NCBI RefSeq assembly: GCF_001411555.2
Contig: NC_049907.1
Coordinates: 34,493,866 to 34,557,865, forward strand
DNA length: 64,000 nucleotides
Direction: 5' to 3'
From: Juglans regia
Taxonomy: Eukaryota > Streptophyta > Magnoliopsida > Fagales > Juglandaceae
The position numbers and the translations under genes were made by a program. Under the pieces are notes generated by a model. It had not been told where the DNA came from, did no database searches, and worked only from the letters and a program-made list of their open reading frames with translations. Shown one piece after another: positions 54,701 through 64,000 of this stretch (within the stretch, counting starts at the first letter, position 1; every line of letters begins with the position of its first letter).

Positions 54701-55873
54701 TCAGATGCCTATTAATGTTACTCCTGGTCCGGATTTATTTGTGTGGAAGCCTTCTACTGATGGCCGGTTTTCTACTCGTACAGCTTGGGAGGTGGTGAGA
54801 AAGAGAGGACAGGAATTACCTTGGCATGATTGGTTTTGGCACCAGCTTCTTCCTAAGCGTATTTCTATATGTTTGTGGAAAATTTGGTTCAATTGTCTGC
54901 CTGTGGACGTTCAGGTTCAAAGTAAAGGTGTGTCTCTTGCCTCTGCGTGTGACTGTTGTGAGAGGAGGTGTATGGAAGATATTGACCATATTTTTTCTAT
55001 GGGGGCAGTGGCTTTTGAGGTCTGGTTGAAAGCCAGTACTGTTCTGGGTATCCCTTGTAGTTGCAATCTTCCTTGGAAAAATAGAGTAGCTGGCTGGTTT
55101 TCTTATGCTAAAAAATCCTCTTTTAAAGGTACTCTTGTTGGCTTAATTCCTTGTATCATCACTTGGTGCCTTTGGAAGAGACGTTGTAAGGCTAGAATGG
55201 ATGGCAAATATGATTCGGCAGTGATTGTTTGGAGAAGTGTTCGGGTGTGGATTCAATCTTTGGCGAATAATATTAATTCTGTTAGTCCTTTATCCATGCA
55301 CGACTTGAAGATTTTGGAAGATTTTAATTTAGAGAGGCCTCACATTTCTATGCGTCCTAGTAAAATTGTTAAATGGTCCAGGCCCCCTTCGGGCTGGGTG
55401 AAGCTTAATTGCGATGGGAGTTGTAGAGGTAATCCGGGTAATTCGGGAGGGGTGGCATTATTAGAGATTGGAATGGTCTGGTTAAAGGGGCTTTTTCTGC
55501 CCATTATGGGGTGGGAACGAATAATGGCGCTGAAATGAAAGCTATTCTGGATGGTATTAGATTGTGTAAACGGCTCCATTTGATTAATGTGATTATTGAA
55601 AGTGATTCTCATATTGTTGTTGATTGGCTTTGTAAGGGTAAATGCTCTGTGTGGTATCTTTGGGATTTTTGGGAGGCTTTGCGCAAGGAACTCGAGGGGC
55701 TTAATTTTGTTGTGGTTCATCAATTGCGGGAAGGTAACAGTGCAGCGGATTTTCTTGCTAGAGAAGGTGAAATGGGTTTGAATGTCACGTATAACGGCAA
55801 TCAAGATTTTCCCAGGTATTTAAAAGGTATTGTGCGGCTGGATTTTCTTGGCATTCCGTACTTGCGTTGTTAG
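51741..55873 (+). pseudogene. LINE ORF2 (endonuclease, reverse transcriptase, RNase H), one frameshift
   Basis: ATG 51741 overlaps the ORF1 stop as ATGA. Endonuclease: FFWNIRGLG at the start, LGDFNVIRRDSERVGG near residue 131, SDHCPMVV near 220. Reverse transcriptase: SSPGPDGF, FRPISLCSVAYKI, KLDMAKAYDRVNWDF, GLRQGDPLSPYLFIL and catalytic YADD (684-687). Then a zf-RVT-type Cys/His region near 1060-1100 (WLPVDV..CDCC..DIDHIF) and RNase H beginning NCDGSCRGNPGNSGG (Asp at 1225). Near 55446-55455, in a G-rich run, one base is lost: the frame from 51741 stops at 55538, while RNase H continues in the next frame (NNGAEMKAIL, ESDSHIVVDW, NSAADFLARE) to 55873. All RNase H catalytic positions survive across the shift. 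Confidence 0.93.
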
Positions 55874-56210
55874 TCTGAGGTCCAGGTTTGTTTTTGTTGT
55901 TTCTGGTTATTTAGTTTTTATTTGTTAGGCTTGTTTAGATGCTTTTTTGTTTTGTTATAGGCCTCTTTAGTTTTATTTTCGTATTTTTTTAGGCCTGTTA
56001 GTTTCTGTTTTGTTGTTTTTCCGTCTTGCCGTTTTTGGTTCTTAGGTTGGTTTGTATTTGGGAGGTTTTTGTTTTCTTTTCTGTAAACTCCCTCATACTT
56101 GGCTTGTAACCATGGTATTCCTCCGCCATAAGTGAGGGCTTATTAATAAACTTGGGACGGGGCCACTTCCATATGGCTACCGGCTCTTTTTTTTTAAAAA
56201 AAAAAAAAAA
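55874..56210 (+). other. LINE 3' UTR and poly(A) tail
   Basis: T-rich 3' UTR with a polyadenylation-type AATAAA near 56146 and an A-tract at 56196-56212 before the target duplication. Confidence 0.85.
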
Positions 56211-56228
56211 AAGGTCATGAACAATAGG

Positions 56229-57024
56229 AAACACTTGATAGTTTGGCTATTTTTTAGCATGGACTTCACAAAGGATGCCCTCTTGAGCCATCGATCTTGC
56301 ACATCTAGTCGGTAGTTGGACATTTCTTTTTCTTCAACCTGCTGGTTGGATGTCAAGCTTTCTTTGGCATAGCGGCATAGAAAAGAAAACGGAGCAAAAG
56401 TTCTTCCCATGTATGATCTTCAAAATATTAATTAACAAAAAATATTTTGATAATGAGTATTCTTTAATTTCCTACATAGCAATGCAATAACAAGCCGCCA
56501 GCACAATGGAAACGTACTTGATCAAAGTGATTAACATGAGCGAGTAAAAGATAGGAGACATGACCCCAAGTATATCATCATTGTGCTTAATCCCAATAGG
56601 AAAAATGCACCGTAACACATACAAAGGAGAAGTGCCCAAATTGCCAACCGATGCACTGAAATGCTAACCCAATGATGCTTTTGCAATCTCGATCCGTCCT
56701 GCAGTAAATTGAATACCTTAAATCCCATATACGAAGGAAATGAAAGATAAGAATCACAACATGTAAATGCTAAAAGTAAAACCTAAACAAAATTGAGGAA
56801 ACAAAAGGGAAAAAGTAAATTACCATAGACGATCCATGGCTTTGGATGTTCGTGGTGACTCTACTTGCCTCCAAATCAAAAGAATCAAGTTTAACAAAAT
56901 TTTTGCAAGATAGCAGCTTCTTACCTTTGAGTCTACCATCTTTCTATTCTTCTAATATTTCTTGATCTTCGTGATATTCTTCTCCTAACCATTCTTCTTC
57001 TATGCATCACCAACCTCCAATGTT
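56229..57024 (-). pseudogene. HAK potassium transporter pseudogene, copy C (5' part)
   Basis: Exon 1 remnant at about 57019-56824 includes 'DSFDLEASRVTTNIQSHGSS' and ends at a GTAATT donor; its ATG position is TTG. The intron ends 'tactgcag' near 56700. Exon 2 reads 'RIEIAKASLG', then 'LGTSPLYVCYGAFFLLGLST' and '[14 protein letters not shown]' down to about 56490. The sequence lacks the 'VVYGD' codons found in copy A, a small deletion. Upstream, 56280-56420 matches the spacer of copy B and gives the empty site of the 719-bp hAT-like element. Confidence 0.8.
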
Positions 57025-58430
57025 CTCAAAACACTACAAGAAAAGGACTCTTTCCAGCTACATGAAGTCGCCGCAAAAAGTCCTAAAATTTCCAAAAATA
57101 CAATGACTCGGAAGAGAAGAATCAATAGAATCATAGAGAGACAGACAGAGAGAGAGCTATGAAAATGTCAGAGCATGAAAGATTTTACACAAGGAGAGAT
57201 CAGCGGAGAGACGAAAAGAATCGAGATGATGATGCGCACAAGAACAACGGCTATGACAATGGGGTGTTGACATCAGCATTGAAGGCAGCAGCGACGTCGT
57301 CCACGTTGCATGACATCGGCTTCATCCGTGATGAATGTGCAATCTCATATGCTGAAGACATACTTCAAAAACCCAGGGGGATGGTACAAGCTCCATTACG
57401 AGAAGACTCATTCCCTTGTTCTCCTCCCTTATTCCCACGGAAAATTCCTTGCACAGGTTGGGCTTTCTTTTTATTGTTTTTTTTAATGTTTCTGCTTTGG
57501 TCTTTCTTATTCCTTTGCAACAGCCCAGAGGTGATTCTGGCTCTTTTGAGTTCTAAACCCATCTCTATTTGTAGCATCTGCGTTTTGATTTCCTTGATCG
57601 AAAAGCAACTTGATCAAACATCCAGGATCTGCTATTGAAGATAGCATACAAAAGCTGTATAATTAATTGGGAAGTTTCCCTAATTGATTTCAAATAGCTT
57701 TGCCATGTTATGCATGTTATTGCTTGGCATTATGTATTTTTCTTTTTAGAGTTTTGCTACTCGTCATTTCCATACATCATACTTTTTTGGTTTTATTCTT
57801 CTTAAACTAAGTAAATTATTTTTTTCATCATCCATATACCACACATTTAGTAAGAGAAAAAAATAAAATAAAAAATAAAAATAAGTGTGATGTGTGGGGA
57901 TGATAAATAAATTTTTTTATAGACTTGTAAGAAATTTGTAAATTTCGAGGTTTCGCACGTGCAAATTCCAATTGCTTGTTTTGCATTCACTTTTTACCTG
58001 GGAGTTTCCTTGTTCCCATAAGATACTTGTTGTAGTCCCAATAACCAATAGGCGTGTAGTGCTTAAAAACTACTGGAGGTTAATATTCTTCAATAAGTTC
58101 TTGCTATTTTCCTCTTCTGTAAAACCTATTGTATTTTGTAATGGATCAAGCAGTTTTCACGTGCTTGACCTTACTTGTCACATATGAGTGTAGGCTACAT
58201 ATTTAGGTGAAGTTGAATCTTTGCAAAAATGTTTCAGTTTGTACAAGTCTGAGCTAAGTCAAGTATTTCATAATTATAAACATCATTTACTTGCATAATA
58301 TGAGTGTTGTAGATGTACTTAGAATAAAATGAGCATTTTAGATGTTGAGAGTCTTCCTAATTGGTTCAAACTTATGAGTTCCTTTTGGTTCATTCCACTC
58401 TTGTTATTAACTAGTTGTTATTCAGGTACC
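57025..58430. other. Unassigned DNA with one 159-codon open frame
   Basis: A CACTA-like end 'cactacaagaaaaggac' is at 57032. The plus-strand frame at 57159-57638 starts with a charged region (MKMSEHERFYTRRDQRRDEK) and, past a possible splice donor at about 57459 (CACAG|GTTGGG), becomes hydrophobic and intron-like. Positions 57159-57458 could be a first exon, but no downstream partner or family is recognised. The remainder is AT-rich. Confidence 0.35.
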
Positions 58431-58439
58431 CATATCCTT

Positions 58440-59160
58440 TCTATCGTATAATGTGTGCTTCACATTGTGCTTCTTGGGTAGGCTTGCAGGCTAGCACATG
58501 GACGTCGATGGCACAATAGGCCCAAATACGAAAATAGAGCAAGGAAAACAAAGATGAAAGTGTTAAAAGACCCAACCATTGATCCAAAAGCTCTAGGACC
58601 GTTGGATGCTAATTTGGTTAAACATTTAACCCTCAAGATCATAACAATCCACCACGCTTTTGAATTTGACGTCCACGGTGGCTCACTCATCTATTCAACG
58701 AATTAACACTATGCCCATACAAAGTACCGAGACATTTTAATCTTACCTATAGATCGCCCCCTCCGTGACTTGAACCCATGATGCGGTCCCTGTTCTGATA
58801 CTAATTTGTAACATACCACAAAAACTTGAAAGAATAATCTAACTTCGAGGGTGAGGACCTCTGGGAAGAAGAAGATGATAGAAGAAGAAATTCAACTTTT
58901 GATTCAGATTTTGCATGCCTTACAAATGCGTACTCCACACTACAAATGCTGACCCCTTTCGGCCTCTACTAACTAATAGGCCAGAGGCCAACTTAACCAA
59001 ATAATAAAATGAGGCAATTCAAGATTCTCTAATAACAATAAATGGGCCTTGGCTTGACTCGAGAATAACGTTCACATAAAAGAAATGGCCAAGGCCCACA
59101 CACAACTATGGGATTGAGCCCAATGACTAAACCTTTATTGCTTAAACCCAAGCCACAATG
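58440..59160 (-). mobile_element. LTR-element fragment, minus strand (primer-site region)
   Basis: On the minus strand 'tagtatcagaacaggg' (about 58788-58803) resembles the tRNA-Met primer site of plant LTR elements, with LTR-like sequence on its 5' side (58805-59160, ending '...acaaa') and leader-like sequence on the other. No gag or pol is visible, so this may be a TRIM or a truncated copy. The call rests on the primer-site similarity only. Confidence 0.4.
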
Positions 59161-60510
59161 CAATGGTCCACTACTGTGATGTACTGAACTGTGACAAACC
59201 CTCCCCCTTTAGTATACATATGTTTTTTTATTCAGACATCAAAAGCCTTTCATATAATAGCCATCTTGAAGGTGAAAGCAAACTTTGGACAAAAGTGAAA
59301 ATCCAATATTTGACAATCAATTTCAACTTGTTTTCCATCTGTATTTTCAAACAAACCAACCACAGAGTTTAATACTTTGTACTGTCTACTGTATTTTCCT
59401 TTGGTTTGAGATTATAGAGGAGATCATCCCCTTGGCTTGGGGATAGACAGACTCTCTTGAATCTTGAACACAATAATTAAGAGAAAAAAAAGTTCTAAAA
59501 ATATTATTGGAGAATGGTAAAGATCCTTTGAAAGATTTTTTTTTTTTCAAAGTTTCATAACTTATTTCCGTTTGTGGGTGTTTTCTTATCACATAAATAT
59601 TGCCAAGTGTGAGCAAAAATTTTCACTGGTGTTAATGAATTCAAAAAATGGGGCTTGAGCAACAAATTTATCGTCAATATATTTATGCAATGAACCATTG
59701 ACTATTATTTTGCACTTCAAAGAACAATGAAAGAAAACAAAAGTTGGCACATCTTGAAAATGTGGAAACTCGCCCTGTGGGAAAACCCTTTACAGCGACG
59801 AGCACTTGTCTTCAATGGAGAAGCTCGACGGGGAGGAGCCCAAATCAATGGCACCCAAATCTATTGCACAAGTAAATTTGACTATACGAAACTTGTGATT
59901 ATTGCCCAAACAAACAGAGCAAAATGAACCCAATCTTCAAAATCAAGGCTAGGGTTTCTAATGTTACCTTCTTGCTGGTATATGATCTGAAGAGAAGCTT
60001 TAAGGACTTGCTGGAAATGGAGTTATGGGATTTTTTGCGGGAAGGAAAAGGAAAAGAGGCATGCGGGAGATAGGGAGAAGGAGATGTGTAGGAAAAGAGA
60101 TGTGCAGGAGAAGGAGATGTGCGACTGTCGGAAAGAGGTGTTGCAGGAAAACTGTGCAAGAGATCTGGATTTTGTCGTCGTGTGGGAGAAGGTTGAGAGA
60201 AGAACTTGGAAACACAGTCATGGGAAGGAAAAGAGCTGTGAGATACACTAGCGGGAAAGAAGATAAAAATAATAAAATATTAGAATGAAGATTTTCCGTC
60301 ATATGTGAATCTAGGGATGAGATTATTGTAGCTCAAATTCTAGGTGAATTGTGTTTAGTTAATCCAATGTAGAAGAAATTTAGTATACATTCTTCAAAAT
60401 TTAACTTTTACTAGCATTTGGCTAAGCCAATACCAGTGTACACCCTACTTAAAAATCACATACCTCTACTTTCGTACTTTTGCAAAGAAAATTGACAATG
60501 ACCTCCACGT
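59161..60510. other. Intergenic DNA, nothing recognised
   Basis: Small frames at 59727-60302 on both strands have no known domain. 'atggagaagctcgacgg' at about 59816 opens a short frame ending at a donor-like GTAAAT (59871), but no second exon is evident. Confidence 0.45.
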
Positions 60511-60890
60511 AGGGATAGGCAAATTTTTTTATTTTTTGAATCCAGCAGAATCCTGACAAGACTTCGACTCCGAAAGAGTCAGAGTTTGCAGAATTCAAAG
60601 TCGGAGTCAAAGTTACTTTTACTCCACTAGTCAAAGTCAGAGCCCACATGGGCTCCGAACTCCGATATTTATTTCAAAAAAAACATATAATCAAAATAAC
60701 TTCCTTCCACTTTAAGAGTAACGACGTCATTTTGCTCAAGCGGGTCCAAAACACTAGGGGTTGTTTTGGTCCAGTAACTAAATGACGTCGTTCCGCTTGA
60801 GCAGGACCAACATAGGGGGATGTTCTAGTGGAATGATGTCGTTTCATGGAGAAGGGGGTCCAAAACGCAGGACCCTTTTCTTCCCCCTCA
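60511..60890. repeat. 'Gagtcggagt' repeat and three TGACGTCGTT-type units
   Basis: 60511-60665 has repeated 'gactccga/gtcggagt' motifs after 'tagggatagg', resembling a decayed hAT-like end. Then three diverged units of about 50-60 bp begin near 60722, 60782 and 60834, each with a TGACGTCRTT-like palindromic core followed by 'gctYRAGC' and 'gggtccaaaac'. No gene. Confidence 0.45.
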
Positions 60891-61220
60891 CTTTTGCACA
60901 GCAGACCTGCAACTCCCTAGTCTCCCTTTGTCTCCACACTTCACCTCCCCCAATCCTCCGTCATCTGCCGTCACCTGAGGCCACCGCGAGCCACCTTTCG
61001 GAGTTCATCACAAAATTTAAGTCACTCGGCCACTCAATTTTTTTTTGTAAAATTTTAGGGTTCCAAAATCATTTAATTGTCACATTGTGATTTGAAATTT
61101 GTGAAATGTGTTTGATTTGTTGTTCATTTAAATGATTTATTGTTTGCATTTCAATGATTTCAATTTTTAGGTTATTAAATTTAGAAATTGAGGGATTTAA
61201 GTTTTGAAAAAATCGGGTGT
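60891..61220. other. Spacer, nothing recognised
   Basis: C/T-rich at 60895-61000, then AT-rich. The 102-codon frame at 60782-61090 crosses the repeat units and is not credible as a gene. Confidence 0.4.
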
Positions 61221-61244
61221 TTTTGTTTCAGGTGACACTCACTC

Positions 61245-61430
61245 TAGTGTCGCTCGATTATTGCTCGAGCGAATGTCACACAAATTGTTCGATCGAGCCT
61301 TCACTCGAGTGTGGTTCGAGTGAATATCACACAGATTGTTCGCTTGAGTGTGGCTCAAGCAAATATCGCATAGATTGTTCGCTTGAGCATTTGCTCGAGT
61401 GTGGCTCAAGCAGACGCTCATTTTTTTGTG
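61245..61430. repeat. Minisatellite with CTCGAGYGTGG and ATTGTTCG motifs
   Basis: 'attgttcg' recurs at 61284, 61335 and 61374, each within a diverged unit of 39-51 bp that also holds 'gctcgagcgaatrtcrca' and 'gtgtggctcragc'. Both strands give Cys/Ser-rich open frames that are repeat artefacts. Confidence 0.65.
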
Positions 61431-61562
61431 TTTTAAAGTCACAAAAACGAATAGACACATATGTTTTTCCTTTTCAATATGTTTTTAATTTGTACATAAT
61501 TTTCATAACATGTTAAATGACGGTTGTTTGTTAATTGGTTCAAATTATTTGCTCAAATTATA

Positions 61563-63786
61563 GGTGCTACACCATCACGCTGCAATTCTCCACAAGAGGA
61601 TGACGCACAGCTGTTGACGTCACTGACAGGTAATTCAGGCTGTAGACCCCCATCTAGAGCAGCTACCTCCTGTGTAAGTAGTCAAGTCCCAATAGATCTA
61701 GATGATGTTGATATGCTTAATGAGGAGTAGGAGTTGATGAATCTTGAGTTCAATCCACCAGCACGACCTAGTAAAAGAAGGTCGTGGAAATGAGAACATT
61801 TCACTAAAGTTTCCGATGATCGTGAGAACTCACAGGCTCGATGACACTACTATGGGCAACTATGCGGTTGTCATTCAAAGAACCAAGGTATGCCAGTATT
61901 AATAGTATATCTTACGGGCTGCTAGCGATATAAGATACACAAAGGGCTAGTGGCAAGTAATTAGACGAAACTGAGTTATGAGACTTCTACGACCATTGAT
62001 GGCACGCAGATTAAGAAGCTATCAATCCTTCAATACAGTGAGAAGATGTTGAGGGATGTTCTTTCAGAGATCGTCATCACTGATTAAATTTCTTTTACCA
62101 CGGTTGACAAGGCAGGCTTCCACAAATTTGTGCACACTTTAAAGCCACGATTTCCCATGCCTTCACTGTATACTATGATGCTCGATTGTTTGAAGAGGCA
62201 TGTTAAGGAGAAGGTAGCGATGAAAGAAATGTTTGACATCATTGACTAGTGAGTGTTATTTATGACTGATACATAGACCTCCATACAAAATGTGGGCTAC
62301 GTGTGTATCACAACCCACTTTATTGACAGTAAGTGGAAGTTGCAGAAGCAGATTATTGACTTCAAAGAAATTGTTGGTCGCAAGGGTTCATCCATTGACA
62401 AGGAGATGGATGACTGTATAAAGGATTGGGGGATTATAAAAGTACTTTGTATTACGGTTGACAATGCTAGTGCGAATGACGTTGTCATTGATTGGTTTAG
62501 TCAGAATACGACAGTAAAGGAGGATATCATTCGTGAGAACTAGTTTATCTATGTTCGATGTTGTGCCTATATCATCAACCTTGTAGTTTCTGAGGGTTCA
62601 TGGAGGTTGATGATTCCATTATTAAAGTTCAAAATCTTGTGAGATATGTGAGGGATTCCTCCCAACGGCTCCGCCAGTTTAAGGCAATAGCCGAACAACT
62701 TGAGATCCCATCTCCAATATGTTACAACTGGATGTTCCGACTTGATGGAACTCTACATACATGATGTTGGATGTAGTGCAGAAGTACCAAACAACATTTG
62801 AGTGGATGGAGGTCAAGGATAGGGCATTAGGTATGCTTTGCTTGAGTCAATTAGGGCGAGAGGGGCTCGGTGCGCCCGACACAGTTGATTGGGTCAATGT
62901 CAGGTATTTTGTTCAATTTTTAAAATTAATTTATAACATAACTATGTAGATATTTGTGACAAAATATTATACTACGAACAAGTACTTCGAGAAGCTCTCG
63001 GGGCTTTACGACCACTTGCAACAGAATTGTGCTGACAATGTGGGTTTGTTGAATGCAATGGCTATGAGAATGAAATACAAATATAACAAATATTGAGGGG
63101 ATGTGGAGAAGATAAATAGATTATTATTTGTATCTGCGATCCTTGACCCCCGATATAAGTTGTCAATTGTAGAAGATTGGATTAGGGATGTCCTCGGTGA
63201 TGAGGACGCTGATCAGTTTATTAGATCACTTAAATGTGATATTGATGATTTATATAGCCATTACAACAACAGTGGTCAATCTTCAACTGAAGGTGGTAGC
63301 TCCTCACGCCCGACCAGCTTGATATCTTCCTGGGATGACACACAAGTACAAAGTTCAAATTTATTACAGCTAAGACGATATCATCAAAATTGTGCATTGA
63401 GGAATATTATGCAGTGTAAGTCTGAGGTTGAGCATTAGTTTATGGAAGATATCGAGGCACCTAGTAATATATTTCAGATATGAACTTGGTGGAAGGTGAA
63501 TTCTGACAAGTTTTCAGTCATTTTTCGAATAGTCAGGGATGTACTAGTCATTCATATCACTACGGTTGCCTCTAAGTCTGCGTTTAGCACCAAAGGTCGT
63601 GTATTGAATGCTTATCGGAGTTCATTGTCTCTAACCACCGTCGAGACCCTCGTTTGCACACAGAACTGGTTAAGTTCAACGCCCATTGGAGTAAATATCA
63701 TTGATGCCGAGAGCTATAGGCTTAAATCATGTAACTTTATGATTTTAAATGATTTTGTACATAATTTTAATGTTTTTATTATTTAA
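61563..63786 (+). pseudogene. hAT transposase pseudogene (RICESLEEPER-like)
   Basis: A decayed Ac-type transposase. Acidic N-terminal part at 61563-61730; a BED-type zinc-finger remnant about 61765-61870 ('RRSWK*EHFTKVSDDRENSQARCHYYGQ', one expected cysteine lost). RNase H-like core: 62095-62270 ('KAGFHKFVHTLKPRFPMPS') and 62292-62543 ('THFIDSKWKLQKQIIDF', 'ITVDNASANDVV', keeping the core aspartate). Later: 'AILDPRYKL' at 63133 and the hAT dimerisation domain at 63490-63700 ('VIHITTVASKSAFSTKGRVL' and 'YRSSLSLTTVETLVCTQNWL'). At least six stops or shifts. The parent may be a mobile element or a domesticated RICESLEEPER/DAYSLEEPER-like gene; decay suggests a dead element. Confidence 0.88.
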
Positions 63787-64000
63787 TTTATAATTTATAT
63801 AATTTTGTAGACCTAGCTGTGAACCCATACTAATTGTGAATGACTGAGCGGATGCAATGTGGGATGGCCCCTTTATTGGTAAGAAACTCAATACCGTGAC
63901 TACCATCATTTCTTACACTTTTAATTTCGTTTCTTAAGAAGGTGCAGTCATCTTCTAAATATTTTATTGCCGCTTGTCTACTTTGATAGATATGATATTT
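63787..64000. other. 3' flank of the hAT pseudogene
   Basis: AT-rich; 'tgtgaatgactgagcggatgc' and nearby sequence show no recognisable terminal inverted repeat before the window ends. Confidence 0.4.

Larger units (their letters stand above)
49960..56228 (+). mobile_element. Nearly intact L1-type LINE, about 6.2 kb
   Basis: Element 49978-56210 is flanked by an 18-bp target duplication, 'aaggtcatgaacaatagg', at 49960-49977 and 56211-56228. It carries a 5' UTR of about 150 nt, ORF1 (50128-51744), ORF2 (51741-55873, one frameshift), a 3' UTR with 'aataaa' at about 56145-56150, and a terminal A-run of about 17. Full length and almost open throughout, so it is a young copy. It inserted into the duplicated HAK unit: the flanks rejoin to match 48000-48060. 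Confidence 0.95.

Noticed and set aside
61239..61516. Cysteine-rich open frames on both strands, resembling a small secreted peptide
   Set aside because: The repeated Cys/Ser pattern is produced by the minisatellite at 61245-61430 and occurs on both strands; no signal peptide.

Overview
This is nuclear DNA of a flowering plant, most likely a woody eudicot. It has split eukaryotic genes, long AT-rich spacers, plant-type LTR retrotransposons and L1 LINEs, hAT-type elements, and plant gene families (BAHD acyltransferase, NF-YB, KT/HAK/KUP). AT-rich 'catctca' repeats near both 1 kb and 36 kb recall tree genomes of the Fagales type, but that placement is only an inference. I see no rRNA, tRNA or CRISPR.

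Layout. 1-5.5 kb: AT-rich spacer with MITE-like repeats. 5.5-14.65 kb: a decayed Ty3/gypsy chromovirus with matching LTRs, a GTAGA target duplication and a 3.6-kb LTR-like insertion that splits its protease. 15.46-16.91 kb: an intact two-exon BAHD acyltransferase gene with a GC-AG intron. 17.74-26.7 kb: a second chromovirus (Tekay type) whose 5' LTR is truncated and inverted and whose 3' LTR carries a 588-bp hAT-like element. 26.7-33 kb: a 5'-truncated Ty1/copia element, itself interrupted. 35.2-35.6 kb: an intact, intronless NF-YB gene (NF-YB5/4-like) with a good TATA box. 38.4-41.1 kb: 5' part of a LINE, minus strand. 41.7-57.1 kb: three tandem, degraded minus-strand copies of the 5' part of a KT/HAK/KUP potassium transporter gene. 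Each copy or junction is hit by a different element: a copia element with 227-bp LTRs, a 719-bp hAT-like element, a CACTA-like MITE and a nearly intact 6.2-kb LINE with an 18-bp target duplication. 58.4-59.2 kb: fragment of a minus-strand LTR element. 61.5-63.8 kb: RICESLEEPER-like hAT transposase pseudogene.

Only two host genes look functional: the BAHD acyltransferase (acyl-CoA-dependent acylation of alcohols, perhaps in cutin, suberin or wax metabolism) and the NF-YB histone-fold transcription factor. The rest is a nested transposon landscape. I found no convincing new biological system. The best material for follow-up is the HAK pseudogene array, the LINE with ORF1 and ORF2 joined by an ATGA overlap, and the rearranged 5' LTR of the second gypsy element.
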